From positions 96,427 to 160,426 of the forward strand of contig NZ_KK211287.1 in NCBI RefSeq assembly GCF_000621485.1: DNA of 64,000 bases, in the 5' to 3' direction. The notes beneath the pieces are model-generated. The model had not been told where the DNA came from, did no database searches, and saw only the letters and a list, made by a program, of their open reading frames with translations. The translations under genes were made by a program, and so were the position numbers. This DNA comes from Alkaliphilus transvaalensis ATCC 700919. GTDB taxonomy: Bacteria > Bacillota > Clostridia > Peptostreptococcales > Natronincolaceae. Shown in pieces: positions 27,932-37,200 of the stretch; position 1 is the stretch's first letter, and every line of letters starts with the position of its first letter.

Positions 27932-28883
27932 TTAACATCTCCACAATTTCATCTAAAAGTAATTCTCTTCCGATAGAACTGTATCCTTGAATAAAATATG
28001 GTGATGCATCTAATTCAATAATTTTACCTTCTTTTACTGCCGACAAACTATTCCATATGGCATTTGCTTCAAGTACCTTTAAGTCTTCATCTGTTGCGAT
28101 TACAAATATATAATCTGCTTTGATAGAGGCTAACCCCTCATAGGTTACTACTGGCAAGCTTATATCACTCTGCTCTGGCATACCTTCTGGTTTGCTTAAG
28201 GCTAGATCTTGATATAAAACACTACCAAACCCCGCACCATCGAAAACGTAGAATTGTCCGCCACTAGCTAAGAAGGATAAGTAACTTGTTTCTTCACCAT
28301 AGGTTTCTTTAATCTGCTTACCTACTTCTGTTGCTTTAGCGGTATAGGCTTCTAACCAAGTATTCGCTTCTGTTTCTTTATTGAATACACTTCCTAAAGC
28401 TCTAACATCTTCCTTCCAGTCTAAAGCTTCTAATTGGATCATTACTGTTGGTGCAATATTACTTAATTGGTCATACATTTTTTCTTGTACTGTTGAAATG
28501 ATAATTAAGTCAGGATTTAGATTCATGATAGCTTCAACGTCCATTGTATCCTGCATGCTGTATCCTAGTATTGTAGCCCCTTGTAATGTCTCTTCTAAGT
28601 AAGATGGAAACTTTTTATAGTCATAAGCGTCACTATTTGCTGTTCCGATTACTTTATATCCTAAAATAGATAAAATATCACTATTACCACTTAAGTCTAC
28701 TATTCTTTCTGGGCTTTCTGGAATTTCTACTTCCCCTCTAACATCAGTTACTGTAATTGTTTTAACTTCTTCATTTGCCTCAACATTATTTTCAGTTGAA
28801 GGGCTAGGGCTTGAACAACCCACAAGAACTAACATAGCTATGCATGCAAATAGAATTGTTTTAAACATTGAACTTCTTTTCAT
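27918..28883 (-). CDS. Siderophore-type ABC substrate-binding lipoprotein
   Basis: 321 residues with lipobox LVGC (Cys23) and the two-domain FhuD/FepB-like fold: VTDVRGEVEIPESPERIV, LNPDLIIISTVQEK, APTVMIQLEALDW and SIKADYIFVIATDEDL. It captures a ferric siderophore or similar complex outside the membrane. It is the first gene of a five-gene operon and starts 50 bases downstream of a promoter that contains a perfect Fur box. Confidence 0.93.
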   Translation of the reverse strand: MKRSSMFKTILFACIAMLVLVGCSSPSPSTENNVEANEEVKTITVTDVRGEVEIPESPERIVDLSGNSDILSILGYKVIGTANSDAYDYKKFPSYLEETLQGATILGYSMQDTMDVEAIMNLNPDLIIISTVQEKMYDQLSNIAPTVMIQLEALDWKEDVRALGSVFNKETEANTWLEAYTAKATEVGKQIKETYGEETSYLSFLASGGQFYVFDGAGFGSVLYQDLALSKPEGMPEQSDISLPVVTYEGLASIKADYIFVIATDEDLKVLEANAIWNSLSAVKEGKIIELDASPYFIQGYSSIGRELLLDEIVEMLNETN

Positions 28884-28930
28884 TTATATCTTCCTTTCAA
28901 AATCATATTCTTATCTTTTGGACAAAATTC

Positions 28931-28959
28931 ATTGTATATGATAATCATTATCACTTCAA
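28931..28959 (-). promoter_or_regulatory. Iron-operon promoter with a perfect Fur box in its spacer
   Basis: On the minus strand TTGAAG (28954-28959) and TACAAT (28931-28936) are separated by 17 bases. The spacer contains TGATAATGATTATCA (28939-28953), all 15 positions of the 7-1-7 Fur consensus. Fur bound with iron would block RNA polymerase. Confidence 0.88.
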
Positions 28960-29129
28960 TAGATGCACCTAATTTAATAATTTTTACATCTAATAGAATT
29001 ATTTTAATTGAATAGTAGGCTGAAATTCATTATAATTGAACTTGTACCTTTGATGTTACTATTGTCTATGTATACGGGAAATTAAATTGAACTAACCAAT
29101 GGATTGACCAATGGCTTAGAATAACCTTT

Positions 29130-29151
29130 AATCAGGAGGAAATCAGGAGGA
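29130..29151 (+). repeat. Tandem duplication of the ribosome-binding site of the AraC gene
   Basis: AATCAGGAGGA occurs twice in direct succession, and the second copy places AGGAGG eight bases before the ATG at 29156. The first copy is too far to act on that ATG. Confidence 0.8.
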
Positions 29152-29155
29152 AAAT

Positions 29156-30157
29156 ATGGTTGTTAAATCTAATGAAGAGTTTAAAAATGCAGTATTAAGC
29201 ACCCTGTCCTTTAGTGAAATTAAGAGTGAGCATTATACTTTATACACAAATAAAAAAAAGCCAGAACTTGGCTATTTGATTAGTTATTCGAGGGATGGTT
29301 ATTATAATTTAGGAATTGCAGACTACACAATACCGAAGGACTTTTCCGTATCCTTTGATAACCCAGAATTTCTCATGCGCTTTGGCATTGTTTATGAGGG
29401 TGAAACGGAGTTTATAATTGAAGATCGCCCTGTATCCTCTTTTACTCCTTCAACCTTTTTTGTTGTAGAAAAAGACTTAAAGGGTCAACAAAATTGGAAA
29501 AAGGGCCAACACTTTCACGGTACAGAAATAACTATATTTGAATCTTATTTTAATGATGTTATCCAACCTAACTTTCCTAACATCATGGATTTTAATGCTT
29601 TTATTAGAAATTATACCTATATCTACTTACCCTTAGAAATTGTTGAGATAATACGCCAACTCCAAAGCTTAAGTTATCAAAATGCCCTAACTAGTATTTA
29701 TCTGGAGAGCAAAATTTTAGAATGTATCGCTATTTTATATAATGAAGTTACTAGATCTTCTGAAAACGCTTTTACCAACCAGATAAACTATGGCAATATT
29801 AATATTGGCAAAGATCGTGTGATTAAACTAACCTCATCGGATATTAATGCAATTCAAAAGGCCCATGATATTTTGGAGAAAAACTATAGTAATCCTCCTG
29901 ATATAAAAACCTTAAGTAAGATGGTATTTTTAAATGAGCAAAAATTAAAGGCCGGTTTTTCAAAGCACTATCATATGTCAATTGGCGAATATACAAATCA
30001 TCTTAAAATGAGGGTAGCTGCCAATCTTCTATCCACAACTGACTTAAGTATTGAAGAGGTTGCCCATAAGGTTGGATATAACTATTCTGCAAACTTTTCA
30101 AAGATGTTTAAAAAAGTCTATGGAAAAACCCCTTTGAAGTTTAGGAAGACAAAATAA
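29156..30157 (+). CDS. AraC-family regulator divergent from the iron operon
   Basis: 333 residues. The C-terminal 100 residues hold two helix-turn-helix motifs (KTLSKMVFLNEQKLKAGFSK and STTDLSIEEVAHKVGYNYSANFSKMF) with the family ending YGKTPLKFRK. The N-terminal 220 residues are a beta-rich sensor domain. PchR/YbtA-like regulators next to siderophore genes sense the ferric siderophore and activate uptake; the gene order here, divergent from a Fur-box operon, fits that scheme. Effector unproven. Confidence 0.9.
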   Translation: MVVKSNEEFKNAVLSTLSFSEIKSEHYTLYTNKKKPELGYLISYSRDGYYNLGIADYTIPKDFSVSFDNPEFLMRFGIVYEGETEFIIEDRPVSSFTPSTFFVVEKDLKGQQNWKKGQHFHGTEITIFESYFNDVIQPNFPNIMDFNAFIRNYTYIYLPLEIVEIIRQLQSLSYQNALTSIYLESKILECIAILYNEVTRSSENAFTNQINYGNINIGKDRVIKLTSSDINAIQKAHDILEKNYSNPPDIKTLSKMVFLNEQKLKAGFSKHYHMSIGEYTNHLKMRVAANLLSTTDLSIEEVAHKVGYNYSANFSKMFKKVYGKTPLKFRKTK

Positions 30158-30195
30158 GAAGTATTAAAAGAAATAAATCTGTTAAATTTATATAT

Positions 30196-30570
30196 CTAAG
30201 ATAAATAACCTATAACAAACAGTAATGTCCCCACACTTAAAGCTACAAGTAATCTATTTAAATTACTTGTAACCACTACCTCTGGTTCATCTATAATATA
30301 CTTTATATTTATCTGGTCTCCAATTTTCTGGCCCATCGATACGATTATTGGTTTTTTTGAAATAATTCGTCTACCATCATGGGCATATTCAATTAAAACA
30401 CGTTTTGAATTTCTAACGATGGATGGGTTAGGAAAAGTTAACTCTTCATCAATTATCGTTGCTTCTACTGTTTTTGTTTTTCCTATATATTTGAGGATCT
30501 GAATTATTTCAGTAATAGAAAAAGCGAAACACATAAGTGCGGCAGTGAATAGCAAGAATTTTGGATTCAT
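30196..30570 (-). CDS. DUF3592-like membrane protein
   Basis: 124 residues with an N-terminal membrane helix (about 5-25), a central extracytoplasmic beta-rich part (VEATIIDEE, VLIEYAHDGRRI, GDQINIKYIIDEPE) and a C-terminal helix (about 105-122). This layout matches DUF3592 proteins of unknown function. It converges with the AraC gene with 38 bases between. Confidence 0.65.
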   Translation of the reverse strand: MNPKFLLFTAALMCFAFSITEIIQILKYIGKTKTVEATIIDEELTFPNPSIVRNSKRVLIEYAHDGRRIISKKPIIVSMGQKIGDQINIKYIIDEPEVVVTSNLNRLLVALSVGTLLFVIGYLS

Positions 30571-30682
30571 AATTTACCTCCTTATTTGATGAAATTCGTC
30601 TAATATCCATATTATACTATAATTTCTATCTTATTCATATATTTCTTGCTAATAACTTATACTATTTCTTCTCACTAAAACA

Positions 30683-30721
30683 AGAAGATAGATATCAGCC
30701 TTTCGCCAATATCTACCTTCT
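30683..30721 (-). terminator. Terminator after the J-domain protein gene
   Basis: AGAAGATAGATAT at 30683-30695 pairs with ATATCTACCTTCT at 30709-30721 (one wobble). T-rich tracts follow on both strands. Located downstream of the minus-strand J-domain gene. Confidence 0.75.
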
Positions 30722-30823
30722 GTTTTTAATATATTTTCAACATATTTTTATCATATTTTATTTCAACATTTACCAAGATCAGCCACATAAATTTCCTAGA
30801 ATACAAAATTAGTATTTCTCCAT

Positions 30824-31612
30824 CTACATACTTTTGTACCTCTGTATATTTTCATCACTCAAAAACTCGTAAGCAGCAGTAATCTCTTGAAATATTTTTG
30901 TTGCATCTGGAGCTTTACTTAAGTCTGGATGATACTCTTTAGCTTTTTTTCGATAGGCCGACTTAATTTGTGCTTTATCAGAATCGTAGGAGACCCCAAT
31001 CACATCACAGCTTCTCTCAAATTTATTCTTAAAGTCCACTGTTGGATTTCCATGACCATAACCCTGCTGGTAGCCCCCCTGTCCTCCAAAGTTACCATAA
31101 TGGTACTGACCCCTTTGTTGGCTTTGTTGTTGATACCATTGTTGTTTAATTCTTTCTTCCCATTGTCTCTGCTGTTCGTAGTATCTCCGTTGACTTTCTC
31201 TTATTCTTTCCTCTTCTGCCCTTCGATAGGCCTCCTTAAATTCATTAAATTTCTTATATTGGTAACCAGTCTTCCCAGAAAGCGCGTTGGCAGTATTAAA
31301 CAAATATTCTGTAGTGATATACTTTACATATTTTAAAGAATAAGCAATTCTTCCCCCCATAATTAGAAAGGTTAACATAAAGATAATTATAGAGAAACCA
31401 ACTGGATTAAATAATATTCTTAATCCTAAGTTTGCAAATAGGATAAAAAACAGACAGCCCCCCATACTGGCTACTGCTAAACATCCCTTAAAAAAGCTTC
31501 CTACAAATACCACTAGATTTTCAATTAAGGTGATTAAACCCTCTAATATTACAGAAACAACTCTTCCTATTCCATATAAGATTTTACCTACTATCCCTTT
31601 AATAAACTTCAT
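30824..31612 (-). CDS. Membrane-anchored J-domain protein
   Basis: 262 residues. Two or three N-terminal membrane segments (about 38-60, 62-90), then a charged Q/R/Y-rich stretch (about 130-185, repeated QQRQW/QQQSQQRGQYHYG and a Gly-Tyr-rich run), then a C-terminal J domain (residues about 198-262; VIGVSYDSDKAQIKSAYRKKAKEYHPDLSK) with the intact HPD tripeptide. It should recruit and stimulate a DnaK partner at the membrane. It is not the housekeeping DnaJ, which has the J domain first plus zinc fingers. Start follows GAGGAG-like bases. Confidence 0.9.
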   Translation of the reverse strand: MKFIKGIVGKILYGIGRVVSVILEGLITLIENLVVFVGSFFKGCLAVASMGGCLFFILFANLGLRILFNPVGFSIIIFMLTFLIMGGRIAYSLKYVKYITTEYLFNTANALSGKTGYQYKKFNEFKEAYRRAEEERIRESQRRYYEQQRQWEERIKQQWYQQQSQQRGQYHYGNFGGQGGYQQGYGHGNPTVDFKNKFERSCDVIGVSYDSDKAQIKSAYRKKAKEYHPDLSKAPDATKIFQEITAAYEFLSDENIQRYKSM

Positions 31613-31646
31613 CTATTACCACTCCTCTTGCCTCAACTATTTACTT

Positions 31647-31729
31647 GAGGAAATTGCATAAGTAATATTAAATTTATATTAATGCAAAATAAATATAAAT
31701 TCAAAGCTTTGATATTATGCAATTTTCTC
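31647..31729. repeat. Long palindromic repeat related to 23838-23884
   Basis: GAGGAAATTGCATA at the left end and TATGCAATTTTCTC at the right end form a stem; the middle contains TTTATATTAATGCAA, which also occurs in the element at 23838-23884. It lies between two minus-strand genes and may end transcription of the zinc-ribbon gene. Confidence 0.6.
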
Positions 31730-31739
31730 TATATGAAAA

Positions 31740-32132
31740 TTAAACCTTTTTAGTAAATTTTTCTTTACAGTTAGGGCATGTAATCAAAATTTTTCCTTTT
31801 CCCTTCGGTACCCGTAAGGAATTATTACAGTTGGGACATTTATAATAACGATGGGTCTTTCTACCCTTAAGACGACCCTCAAGTTTTTTTAGTTTTGAAT
31901 AAATAGGACTGATAAAAATAGCAAACTTATAATTTTCCATTCTGCGTTTATTAATGTCTTTAGAGAACATTCTAAAAAGAGCCATAAAAATCGGCACATA
32001 GCTTAAAAAGCTAATTACAACAACATTTGTAAGTCTACCGATTAACGTTATAATCATTGATAATACAAGTAAAAAAATGGACAGCTGATCTCCACCATAC
32101 CTACCTGTCATAAAACGTTTAATCCAATTCAT
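31740..32132 (-). CDS. Membrane protein with C-terminal zinc ribbon
   Basis: 130 residues. Two hydrophobic segments (about 18-55) are followed by a basic stretch and a C-terminal zinc ribbon with two CxxC pairs: KCPNCNNS and TCPNCKEKF. Such small proteins are frequent in clostridia and have no known function. The ATG at 32132 follows AGGGAG by eight bases; a GTG three codons earlier overlaps this site. It lies upstream of the J-domain gene on the same strand. Confidence 0.8.
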   Translation of the reverse strand: MNWIKRFMTGRYGGDQLSIFLLVLSMIITLIGRLTNVVVISFLSYVPIFMALFRMFSKDINKRRMENYKFAIFISPIYSKLKKLEGRLKGRKTHRYYKCPNCNNSLRVPKGKGKILITCPNCKEKFTKKV

Positions 32133-32345
32133 CCTAACCACTCCCTAGCAACTGTAAAGTTTATTTATTCCCTACTCTATTGATGATTTTGATAATTACC
32201 TTAATAAATAATCTATTCTTTCACTCATTATATAGGGAAATAAACTAGACCTCAAGTATACTGCATAGGATTTAAGATACTTTTAAGAATTGGTATTACT
32301 TTTTCATGCATTTCTAAGGCTCTTCTTTTTAATTGAACTTCTTAT

Positions 32346-32699
32346 TTAATAAATTCGTTCTCCAATTAGCTTGTCATGGGGGACAACTAGGCAACGATTA
32401 ATTTCTTTATCGTATTTATGATGAATACACTGTAAAGCCCTTCCATAATCTTCTTTTGTTTTAAACTCCCACACCAAAACATATTTAATAGACTTAATGA
32501 TTTTTGTAAGCTTTCGAGGGGGTAATCCTTCTTTTATTTGTTCGTAATCAATGGTATAATCTCTTTTAAAGTACTTAAGATCGATAAGTCCCCCTTGTTC
32601 TTTTTGAGTATCAACAACTTCCTTTAGTAGTTCTTCAAATACCTCAGCTTTAGTGGGCTTAACTTGATAAATAGCTATTTCCATAAATGTAGCATTCAT
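32346..32699 (-). CDS. Dimeric alpha-beta barrel (ABM-like) protein
   Basis: 117 residues. Alternation of strands and helices (MEIAIYQVKPTKAEVFEELLKEVVDTQKEQ ... KYVLVWEFKTKEDYGRALQCI) resembles the ferredoxin-like fold of antibiotic-biosynthesis-monooxygenase/DUF-type stress proteins. No catalytic residues can be named. Free-standing gene. The start follows GGGGG. Confidence 0.55.
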   Translation of the reverse strand: MNATFMEIAIYQVKPTKAEVFEELLKEVVDTQKEQGGLIDLKYFKRDYTIDYEQIKEGLPPRKLTKIIKSIKYVLVWEFKTKEDYGRALQCIHHKYDKEINRCLVVPHDKLIGERIY

Positions 32700-32811
32700 T
32701 TGATTTCCCCCATTCTAATAGATTTTATATATTTTATAACCTTGTCCTACTAAAATCTATCTTTAATATAACGTATTTTGGTAAATTATTCAATCATATG
32801 GCTGATGGCAT

Positions 32812-32846
32812 AAAAAAACGCCATATTCTTTACTAGGCGTTTTTTT
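32812..32846. terminator. Strong bidirectional terminator
   Basis: AAAAAAACGCC (32812-32822) pairs with GGCGTTTTTTT (32836-32846) around a 13-base loop. It lies just past the stop of the 32877-33173 gene. Confidence 0.85.
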
Positions 32847-32876
32847 AACATTTAATTTTCCAACGAGGGAGCATAT

Positions 32877-33173
32877 TTATTCTAAATTATATCCATTAGC
32901 AAACTCTGAATATAACTTTACTGCACTAGCATAATAGATCTTTTTTGTATCAAGAATCTCTCCACTAAGTTGAATTTTCCTTACTAAGCTCTGGATTTCT
33001 TCTTCACTGCCTACCTTCTCGTCTAAATCCACATCAAATATGACTTCTACCCTTTTAGCCCAATTTACAATATCGTTAACAGCATTTAAACCTAAGGCTT
33101 TGCCATTAATATAATATTTACCAATATCCTCACCCTGACTTTTTAAGTAACTTTTAAAGTCTTGTTGCCTCAT
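32877..33173 (-). CDS. Hypothetical protein, 98 residues
   Basis: Starts MRQQDFKSYLKSQGEDIGKY. I chose the ATG at 33173 because GGAGG lies nine bases upstream; the frame is open for 21 more codons, but those precede the ribosome site. Predicted mainly helical, no membrane segment. The N-terminal stretch (FKSYLKSQ ... AVNDIVNWAKRVE) resembles small helical domains of recombinase or restriction proteins, but the match is too weak to name. Followed by a strong terminator, which supports a real gene. Confidence 0.65.
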   Translation of the reverse strand: MRQQDFKSYLKSQGEDIGKYYINGKALGLNAVNDIVNWAKRVEVIFDVDLDEKVGSEEEIQSLVRKIQLSGEILDTKKIYYASAVKLYSEFANGYNLE

Positions 33174-33575
33174 ATAAATCATCCTCCAATTCCATTTACT
33201 TACTTTAAGGATATTATATGATTTATTTTCCAACATTGTGCCTTTATCGGTAACCCCATTTCGACTTTACCATCCATTATTTCAAGTCAAAACGTCTTTT
33301 AATTCTGATAATATAATCTTATAAGGAGAAAAACAGGTAAGTTTATCAATATTAAAGAAAATTCATCTTAGCCACTTTTTATGAAGGTTTAACTTTTACA
33401 AACAGGGCTTCATCCATACCTATAAAAGCAAATTAAAATAGTCTGTTGTCCTATTTAGGGTGTCTGCTATGTGTGCTTCAACTTTATCTTCTTAATAGTA
33501 ATTTTTTGTCAAGTAGATTAACATATTTCATCCTAATATATAGGAGCTTTTCTATAAGAGCAACCCCTTTCCGTT
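33174..33575. other. Intergenic region of about 400 bases, nothing recognised
   Basis: AT-rich, stops in all frames, between a hypothetical gene and the end of an ABC exporter gene. I see no RNA, repeat or promoter worth naming apart from an A/T-rich area near 33300-33330. Confidence 0.5.
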
Positions 33576-35396
33576 CTAGCTTACCTTATAATACTGAGCT
33601 TGAGAAGTCCAAAGTTGATGGTATTTTCCCTCAACATCCGACAACAGTTCTTCATGGGAACCCTGTTGAAGTAGTACCCCATCATGAAGTACACAAATAC
33701 TATTACAAAAGCAGCATGACGATAACCTATGGGATATATAGATGGCCATATTTTCTCCAATCAGTTCATTGAATCTTGAGTAGATTTCATGTTCTGATAT
33801 TGGATCTAATGCTGCTGTGGGTTCATCTAATATAATAATTTGACCTTTTTTATGTAATGCTCTTGCCATTGCAATTTTTTGGGCCTCTCCCCCAGAAATC
33901 TCCATTCCATTTTCATTAAGTTCACGATAAAGATAAGTATTTAAATCATGTTTCTCAATAAACTCAGAAAGACCTACCTTTTGTAATGATTTTTTCACTT
34001 CCTCATAATGATATTCACTTGAGATTGCCACATTTTCGCCCAAGGTAAGGGATAATAACCTAAAATCTTGAAATACTACAGAAAAAATATCTAAATAATC
34101 ATCATATTGATAGTTACTAATATTACTTCCATTTAGGGTTATCTGCCCTTCCGTTGGTTTATAAAGTCTTAAAAGAAGCTTTATTAAAGTTGTTTTACCC
34201 GAACCATTTGTGCCTACAAGGGCAAGTTTTTCACCTGTTTTAATTTTAAGATTTATATTTTTAAGAGCATATTGATTAGAATCAGGGTATTTAAAGCTTA
34301 CATTTTTAAATTCTATCTCCCACCTACCATCCCTTGCTTTTTGAATTAGCCCTTCATCTTCATTCTTCACGAGACTATTTAATTCCATAAATCTATATAA
34401 TTTTTCTCTATATAAATCTGAAGAAATAATAACACTTAAGCTCCTCACCATTTCATTTGCATTTGTAGAAATAAGATTGATTGTTCCTATATAAAGCATG
34501 ATTTCTCCGACTGATATTGTTCCATAGATGGCTTTTATCCCTACAAATAGAGAAATAACAACAGATAGTAGATTACTTAATAATTCAGACTTGATAATAC
34601 CTTTTCCGTATACTGACCAAAAAGATGTATATATTTCAGACATTTTTCCCCTATATACCTCCCCCACATTGTCAGCAAGTGCCCTATTATACAATCGAAT
34701 ATCCTTTCCCACCCTATAGTTGTAGATGATATTTAGATAAGAACGAACATACCTAAATATATGATTTGTTTCATTCGATGCTTGCCCCGTCTCTTTATTT
34801 GACTTAGATATTATATTGAATGATAATACATTAAGCAAAATAAACAGAATAACAAACATAAAATTTATCGTTCCATTACTGAAACCTCTATAATCAAAGT
34901 CTGCTTTTAAAAAAGCAATAGAAAAATAAGTTGATATTACAATTCCTGTTAAATTACCAATAAAGATTCCAACATTCTTACCAAAGGAAGAAAAATTATG
35001 TATTCCAGTTGTTTCAAGATATTGTAGCTCTGACATTGTATTTTGCAATTTATCTGTCTCAATATGATAATACTCTATTTCCATTAGCTTCTTGGCTTTT
35101 TCCATTATATGTTGTTTGCTCAAACTTAAAGTATAATACTGATTCCTACTTTGTAAATAACCTCCTGCCATCATCATCAGTAAATTAAAGAAAACCATCT
35201 GTCCTACATAGACCATTACTTCTGGGAGATCCTTAGCCTCAAAAATAGAGTTAATAATATTTTTAGAAAAATATAGGCTGACGAGGGGATTTGTAATGGT
35301 TATAAGATTATATAAAATAATTGATTTAAAGTATTGGGGCTCCATTTTTAAAAGGTAATTATAAAACCAACAAATTCTCCTTATTTTAGCTTGCAA
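33576..35396 (-). CDS. ABC exporter half-transporter (second of pair)
   Basis: About 606 residues: a six-helix membrane domain (to residue about 330) and an ATPase domain with GTNGSGKTT, VVFQDFRLLSLTL, ISGGEAQKIAMARAL and IIILDEPTAALDP; switch His in YISHRLSS. All catalytic residues are present. It resembles peptide or drug exporters of the MsbA/LmrA type and probably forms a heterodimer with the 35386-37200 protein. Start choice is uncertain: I favour TTG at 35396, behind GAAGGGGG and overlapping the previous stop by 11 bases; an ATG at 35459 is in frame. No precursor peptide or immunity gene is near, so substrate is unknown. Confidence 0.88.
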   Translation of the reverse strand: MQAKIRRICWFYNYLLKMEPQYFKSIILYNLITITNPLVSLYFSKNIINSIFEAKDLPEVMVYVGQMVFFNLLMMMAGGYLQSRNQYYTLSLSKQHIMEKAKKLMEIEYYHIETDKLQNTMSELQYLETTGIHNFSSFGKNVGIFIGNLTGIVISTYFSIAFLKADFDYRGFSNGTINFMFVILFILLNVLSFNIISKSNKETGQASNETNHIFRYVRSYLNIIYNYRVGKDIRLYNRALADNVGEVYRGKMSEIYTSFWSVYGKGIIKSELLSNLLSVVISLFVGIKAIYGTISVGEIMLYIGTINLISTNANEMVRSLSVIISSDLYREKLYRFMELNSLVKNEDEGLIQKARDGRWEIEFKNVSFKYPDSNQYALKNINLKIKTGEKLALVGTNGSGKTTLIKLLLRLYKPTEGQITLNGSNISNYQYDDYLDIFSVVFQDFRLLSLTLGENVAISSEYHYEEVKKSLQKVGLSEFIEKHDLNTYLYRELNENGMEISGGEAQKIAMARALHKKGQIIILDEPTAALDPISEHEIYSRFNELIGENMAIYISHRLSSCCFCNSICVLHDGVLLQQGSHEELLSDVEGKYHQLWTSQAQYYKVS

Positions 35397-37200
35397 AGTG
35401 GATACCCCCTTCTTTATAATACTTACTTTGGATTTCAAACAATTCTTTGTATTTGCCATCTTTCTCCATAAGGGTATCGTGATCTCCTTCTTCCATAATC
35501 TTTCCGTATTCTAATAGTATTATTCGATCACAAAACTTTGTAGATGCTAATCTGTGGGAAATAAATATTGAGGTTTTATTTATGCTCATCTCATTATACT
35601 CTTCATAAATACGACTTTCAGCAATTGGATCTAAAGCTGATGTAGGTTCATCAAGTATATTTATTTTTCCATTTTTATATAGGGCTCTAGCAAGGAACAT
35701 CCTCTGATTCTGTCCTCCAGATAAGTCTACTGCCTTTTCTCTACTGGTTTTTATTAGAAATGTATCTCCCTTATCTGGCAGAGAACCAACGAATTTTCCC
35801 ATACCACTACTATCAATTGTATTTTGAACTTTATCCCTATCATAACTTAAACTACCTGCTACATTAGCATATATTGATTCTGGAAATATATTTATATCTT
35901 GAAAAACAGGTGAAAACAAGCTATAGTAATCTGTCCTATTAAATGTTTTACTGTCATGTCCATCAATTAAAATTTCTCCCTCATTTGCCTCAAGTAGGCC
36001 CATCAAGAGGAGCATAAGAGTAGTTTTTCCTGCTCCATTCACCCCCACTAGTGCAAGTTTTTCTCCACTAGATATCTTCAGATTAAAATCTTTAAAGATC
36101 CACTTTTGACTGTTGGGATACTTATAGCTTACAGATCTAAATTCAATTTCTGGTGCTTCCTTAACCTCTGGAGAAATTTCAATACAATTTTTAACCTCTT
36201 CCATATCTAAAAAATCCTTTATATGATCTATCGCTACACTAAAGGATATTAACAAATTAATTTGGTTTATTATTTCGTTAATCCATTTAGAAAATGCCAT
36301 CACCAGTCCAAGCATAAACACAAAATATGAAATATCAATTTCTCCATTCAGCACCCTAATTACAAGATAGAAATAGACAAAAATATCTCTAAAACATAGC
36401 ATAAAAGCATTTATTGATATAGCTCCAAAATTTACCTTTTCAGATTTCAATATATACTGTAGCCATTTTTTTCTATAGAGTTCAAAGTTCTCTATAATCC
36501 AATTTTCCATTTTATAAATTCTAATGTCCTTTAAGAAATCTCTTTTCTGGGATATATCACATATATAGTTAAGCTTTTTGACTTCATTACTTCTAAGTTC
36601 AATATTTCTACTTTGATATTTATTGGCCCAAATACCATATAGCGTATTTATAACTGCTGTTACTCCAATAATCACAAGAAGATTAAGGTCGATATTTATA
36701 ATATCAATTGCAAAAAAAATTATCCCAAATAAAGAGGTGCCCAGTACAACAATATTCTTTCCAAACTGGTGCATAACCCCTCTGTCGCCTTCACCCATAA
36801 TCTCCTTTACTTTGGCTATCTTATTCTGTGTTTCTACTTCTAGTAGACTCTGATAATTTAAGTTAAATATTTTTTTAAAAATCATAGAAGCGTTTAAATG
36901 GGCTTTAGCAATAGTCCCCTTTTCCATAAGTTTCATCAATATATAAGTAGAAATGCCTTTTGCCACAATCATACCTACTGAAGTGACTAAAAATATCTTT
37001 AGAACCGTTTCTACTGCCATTTTGTATTCTATGCCTTCAACAATAATCTTAGGTAAGTTTATTGCTGTATAAACACCGATAATACTACAAGGTACAGCTA
37101 GCATCAGTAAAAAAATGAATTGTGGATAAACCTTTATCCAAATTTTAAGATAAAATATTATATTATTATAAATCCCATTCTTTTTGATTGGATTATTCAT
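35386..37200 (-). CDS. ABC exporter half-transporter (first of pair)
   Basis: 604 residues: membrane domain with about six helices (to about 340), then ATPase with GVNGAGKTT, VFQDINIFPES, LSGGQNQRMFLARAL, INILDEPTSALDP and FISHRLAS. Both halves of the pair have a full set of catalytic motifs. The ATG follows GGGGAG. The next gene overlaps its 3' end, which points to coupled synthesis of a heterodimer. Confidence 0.9.
   Translation of the reverse strand: MNNPIKKNGIYNNIIFYLKIWIKVYPQFIFLLMLAVPCSIIGVYTAINLPKIIVEGIEYKMAVETVLKIFLVTSVGMIVAKGISTYILMKLMEKGTIAKAHLNASMIFKKIFNLNYQSLLEVETQNKIAKVKEIMGEGDRGVMHQFGKNIVVLGTSLFGIIFFAIDIINIDLNLLVIIGVTAVINTLYGIWANKYQSRNIELRSNEVKKLNYICDISQKRDFLKDIRIYKMENWIIENFELYRKKWLQYILKSEKVNFGAISINAFMLCFRDIFVYFYLVIRVLNGEIDISYFVFMLGLVMAFSKWINEIINQINLLISFSVAIDHIKDFLDMEEVKNCIEISPEVKEAPEIEFRSVSYKYPNSQKWIFKDFNLKISSGEKLALVGVNGAGKTTLMLLLMGLLEANEGEILIDGHDSKTFNRTDYYSLFSPVFQDINIFPESIYANVAGSLSYDRDKVQNTIDSSGMGKFVGSLPDKGDTFLIKTSREKAVDLSGGQNQRMFLARALYKNGKINILDEPTSALDPIAESRIYEEYNEMSINKTSIFISHRLASTKFCDRIILLEYGKIMEEGDHDTLMEKDGKYKELFEIQSKYYKEGGIHFAS

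Noticed and set aside
33446-33772. 108-codon plus-strand frame
   Set aside because: Its second half is antisense to the ABC exporter 3' end and the first half shows no coding character.
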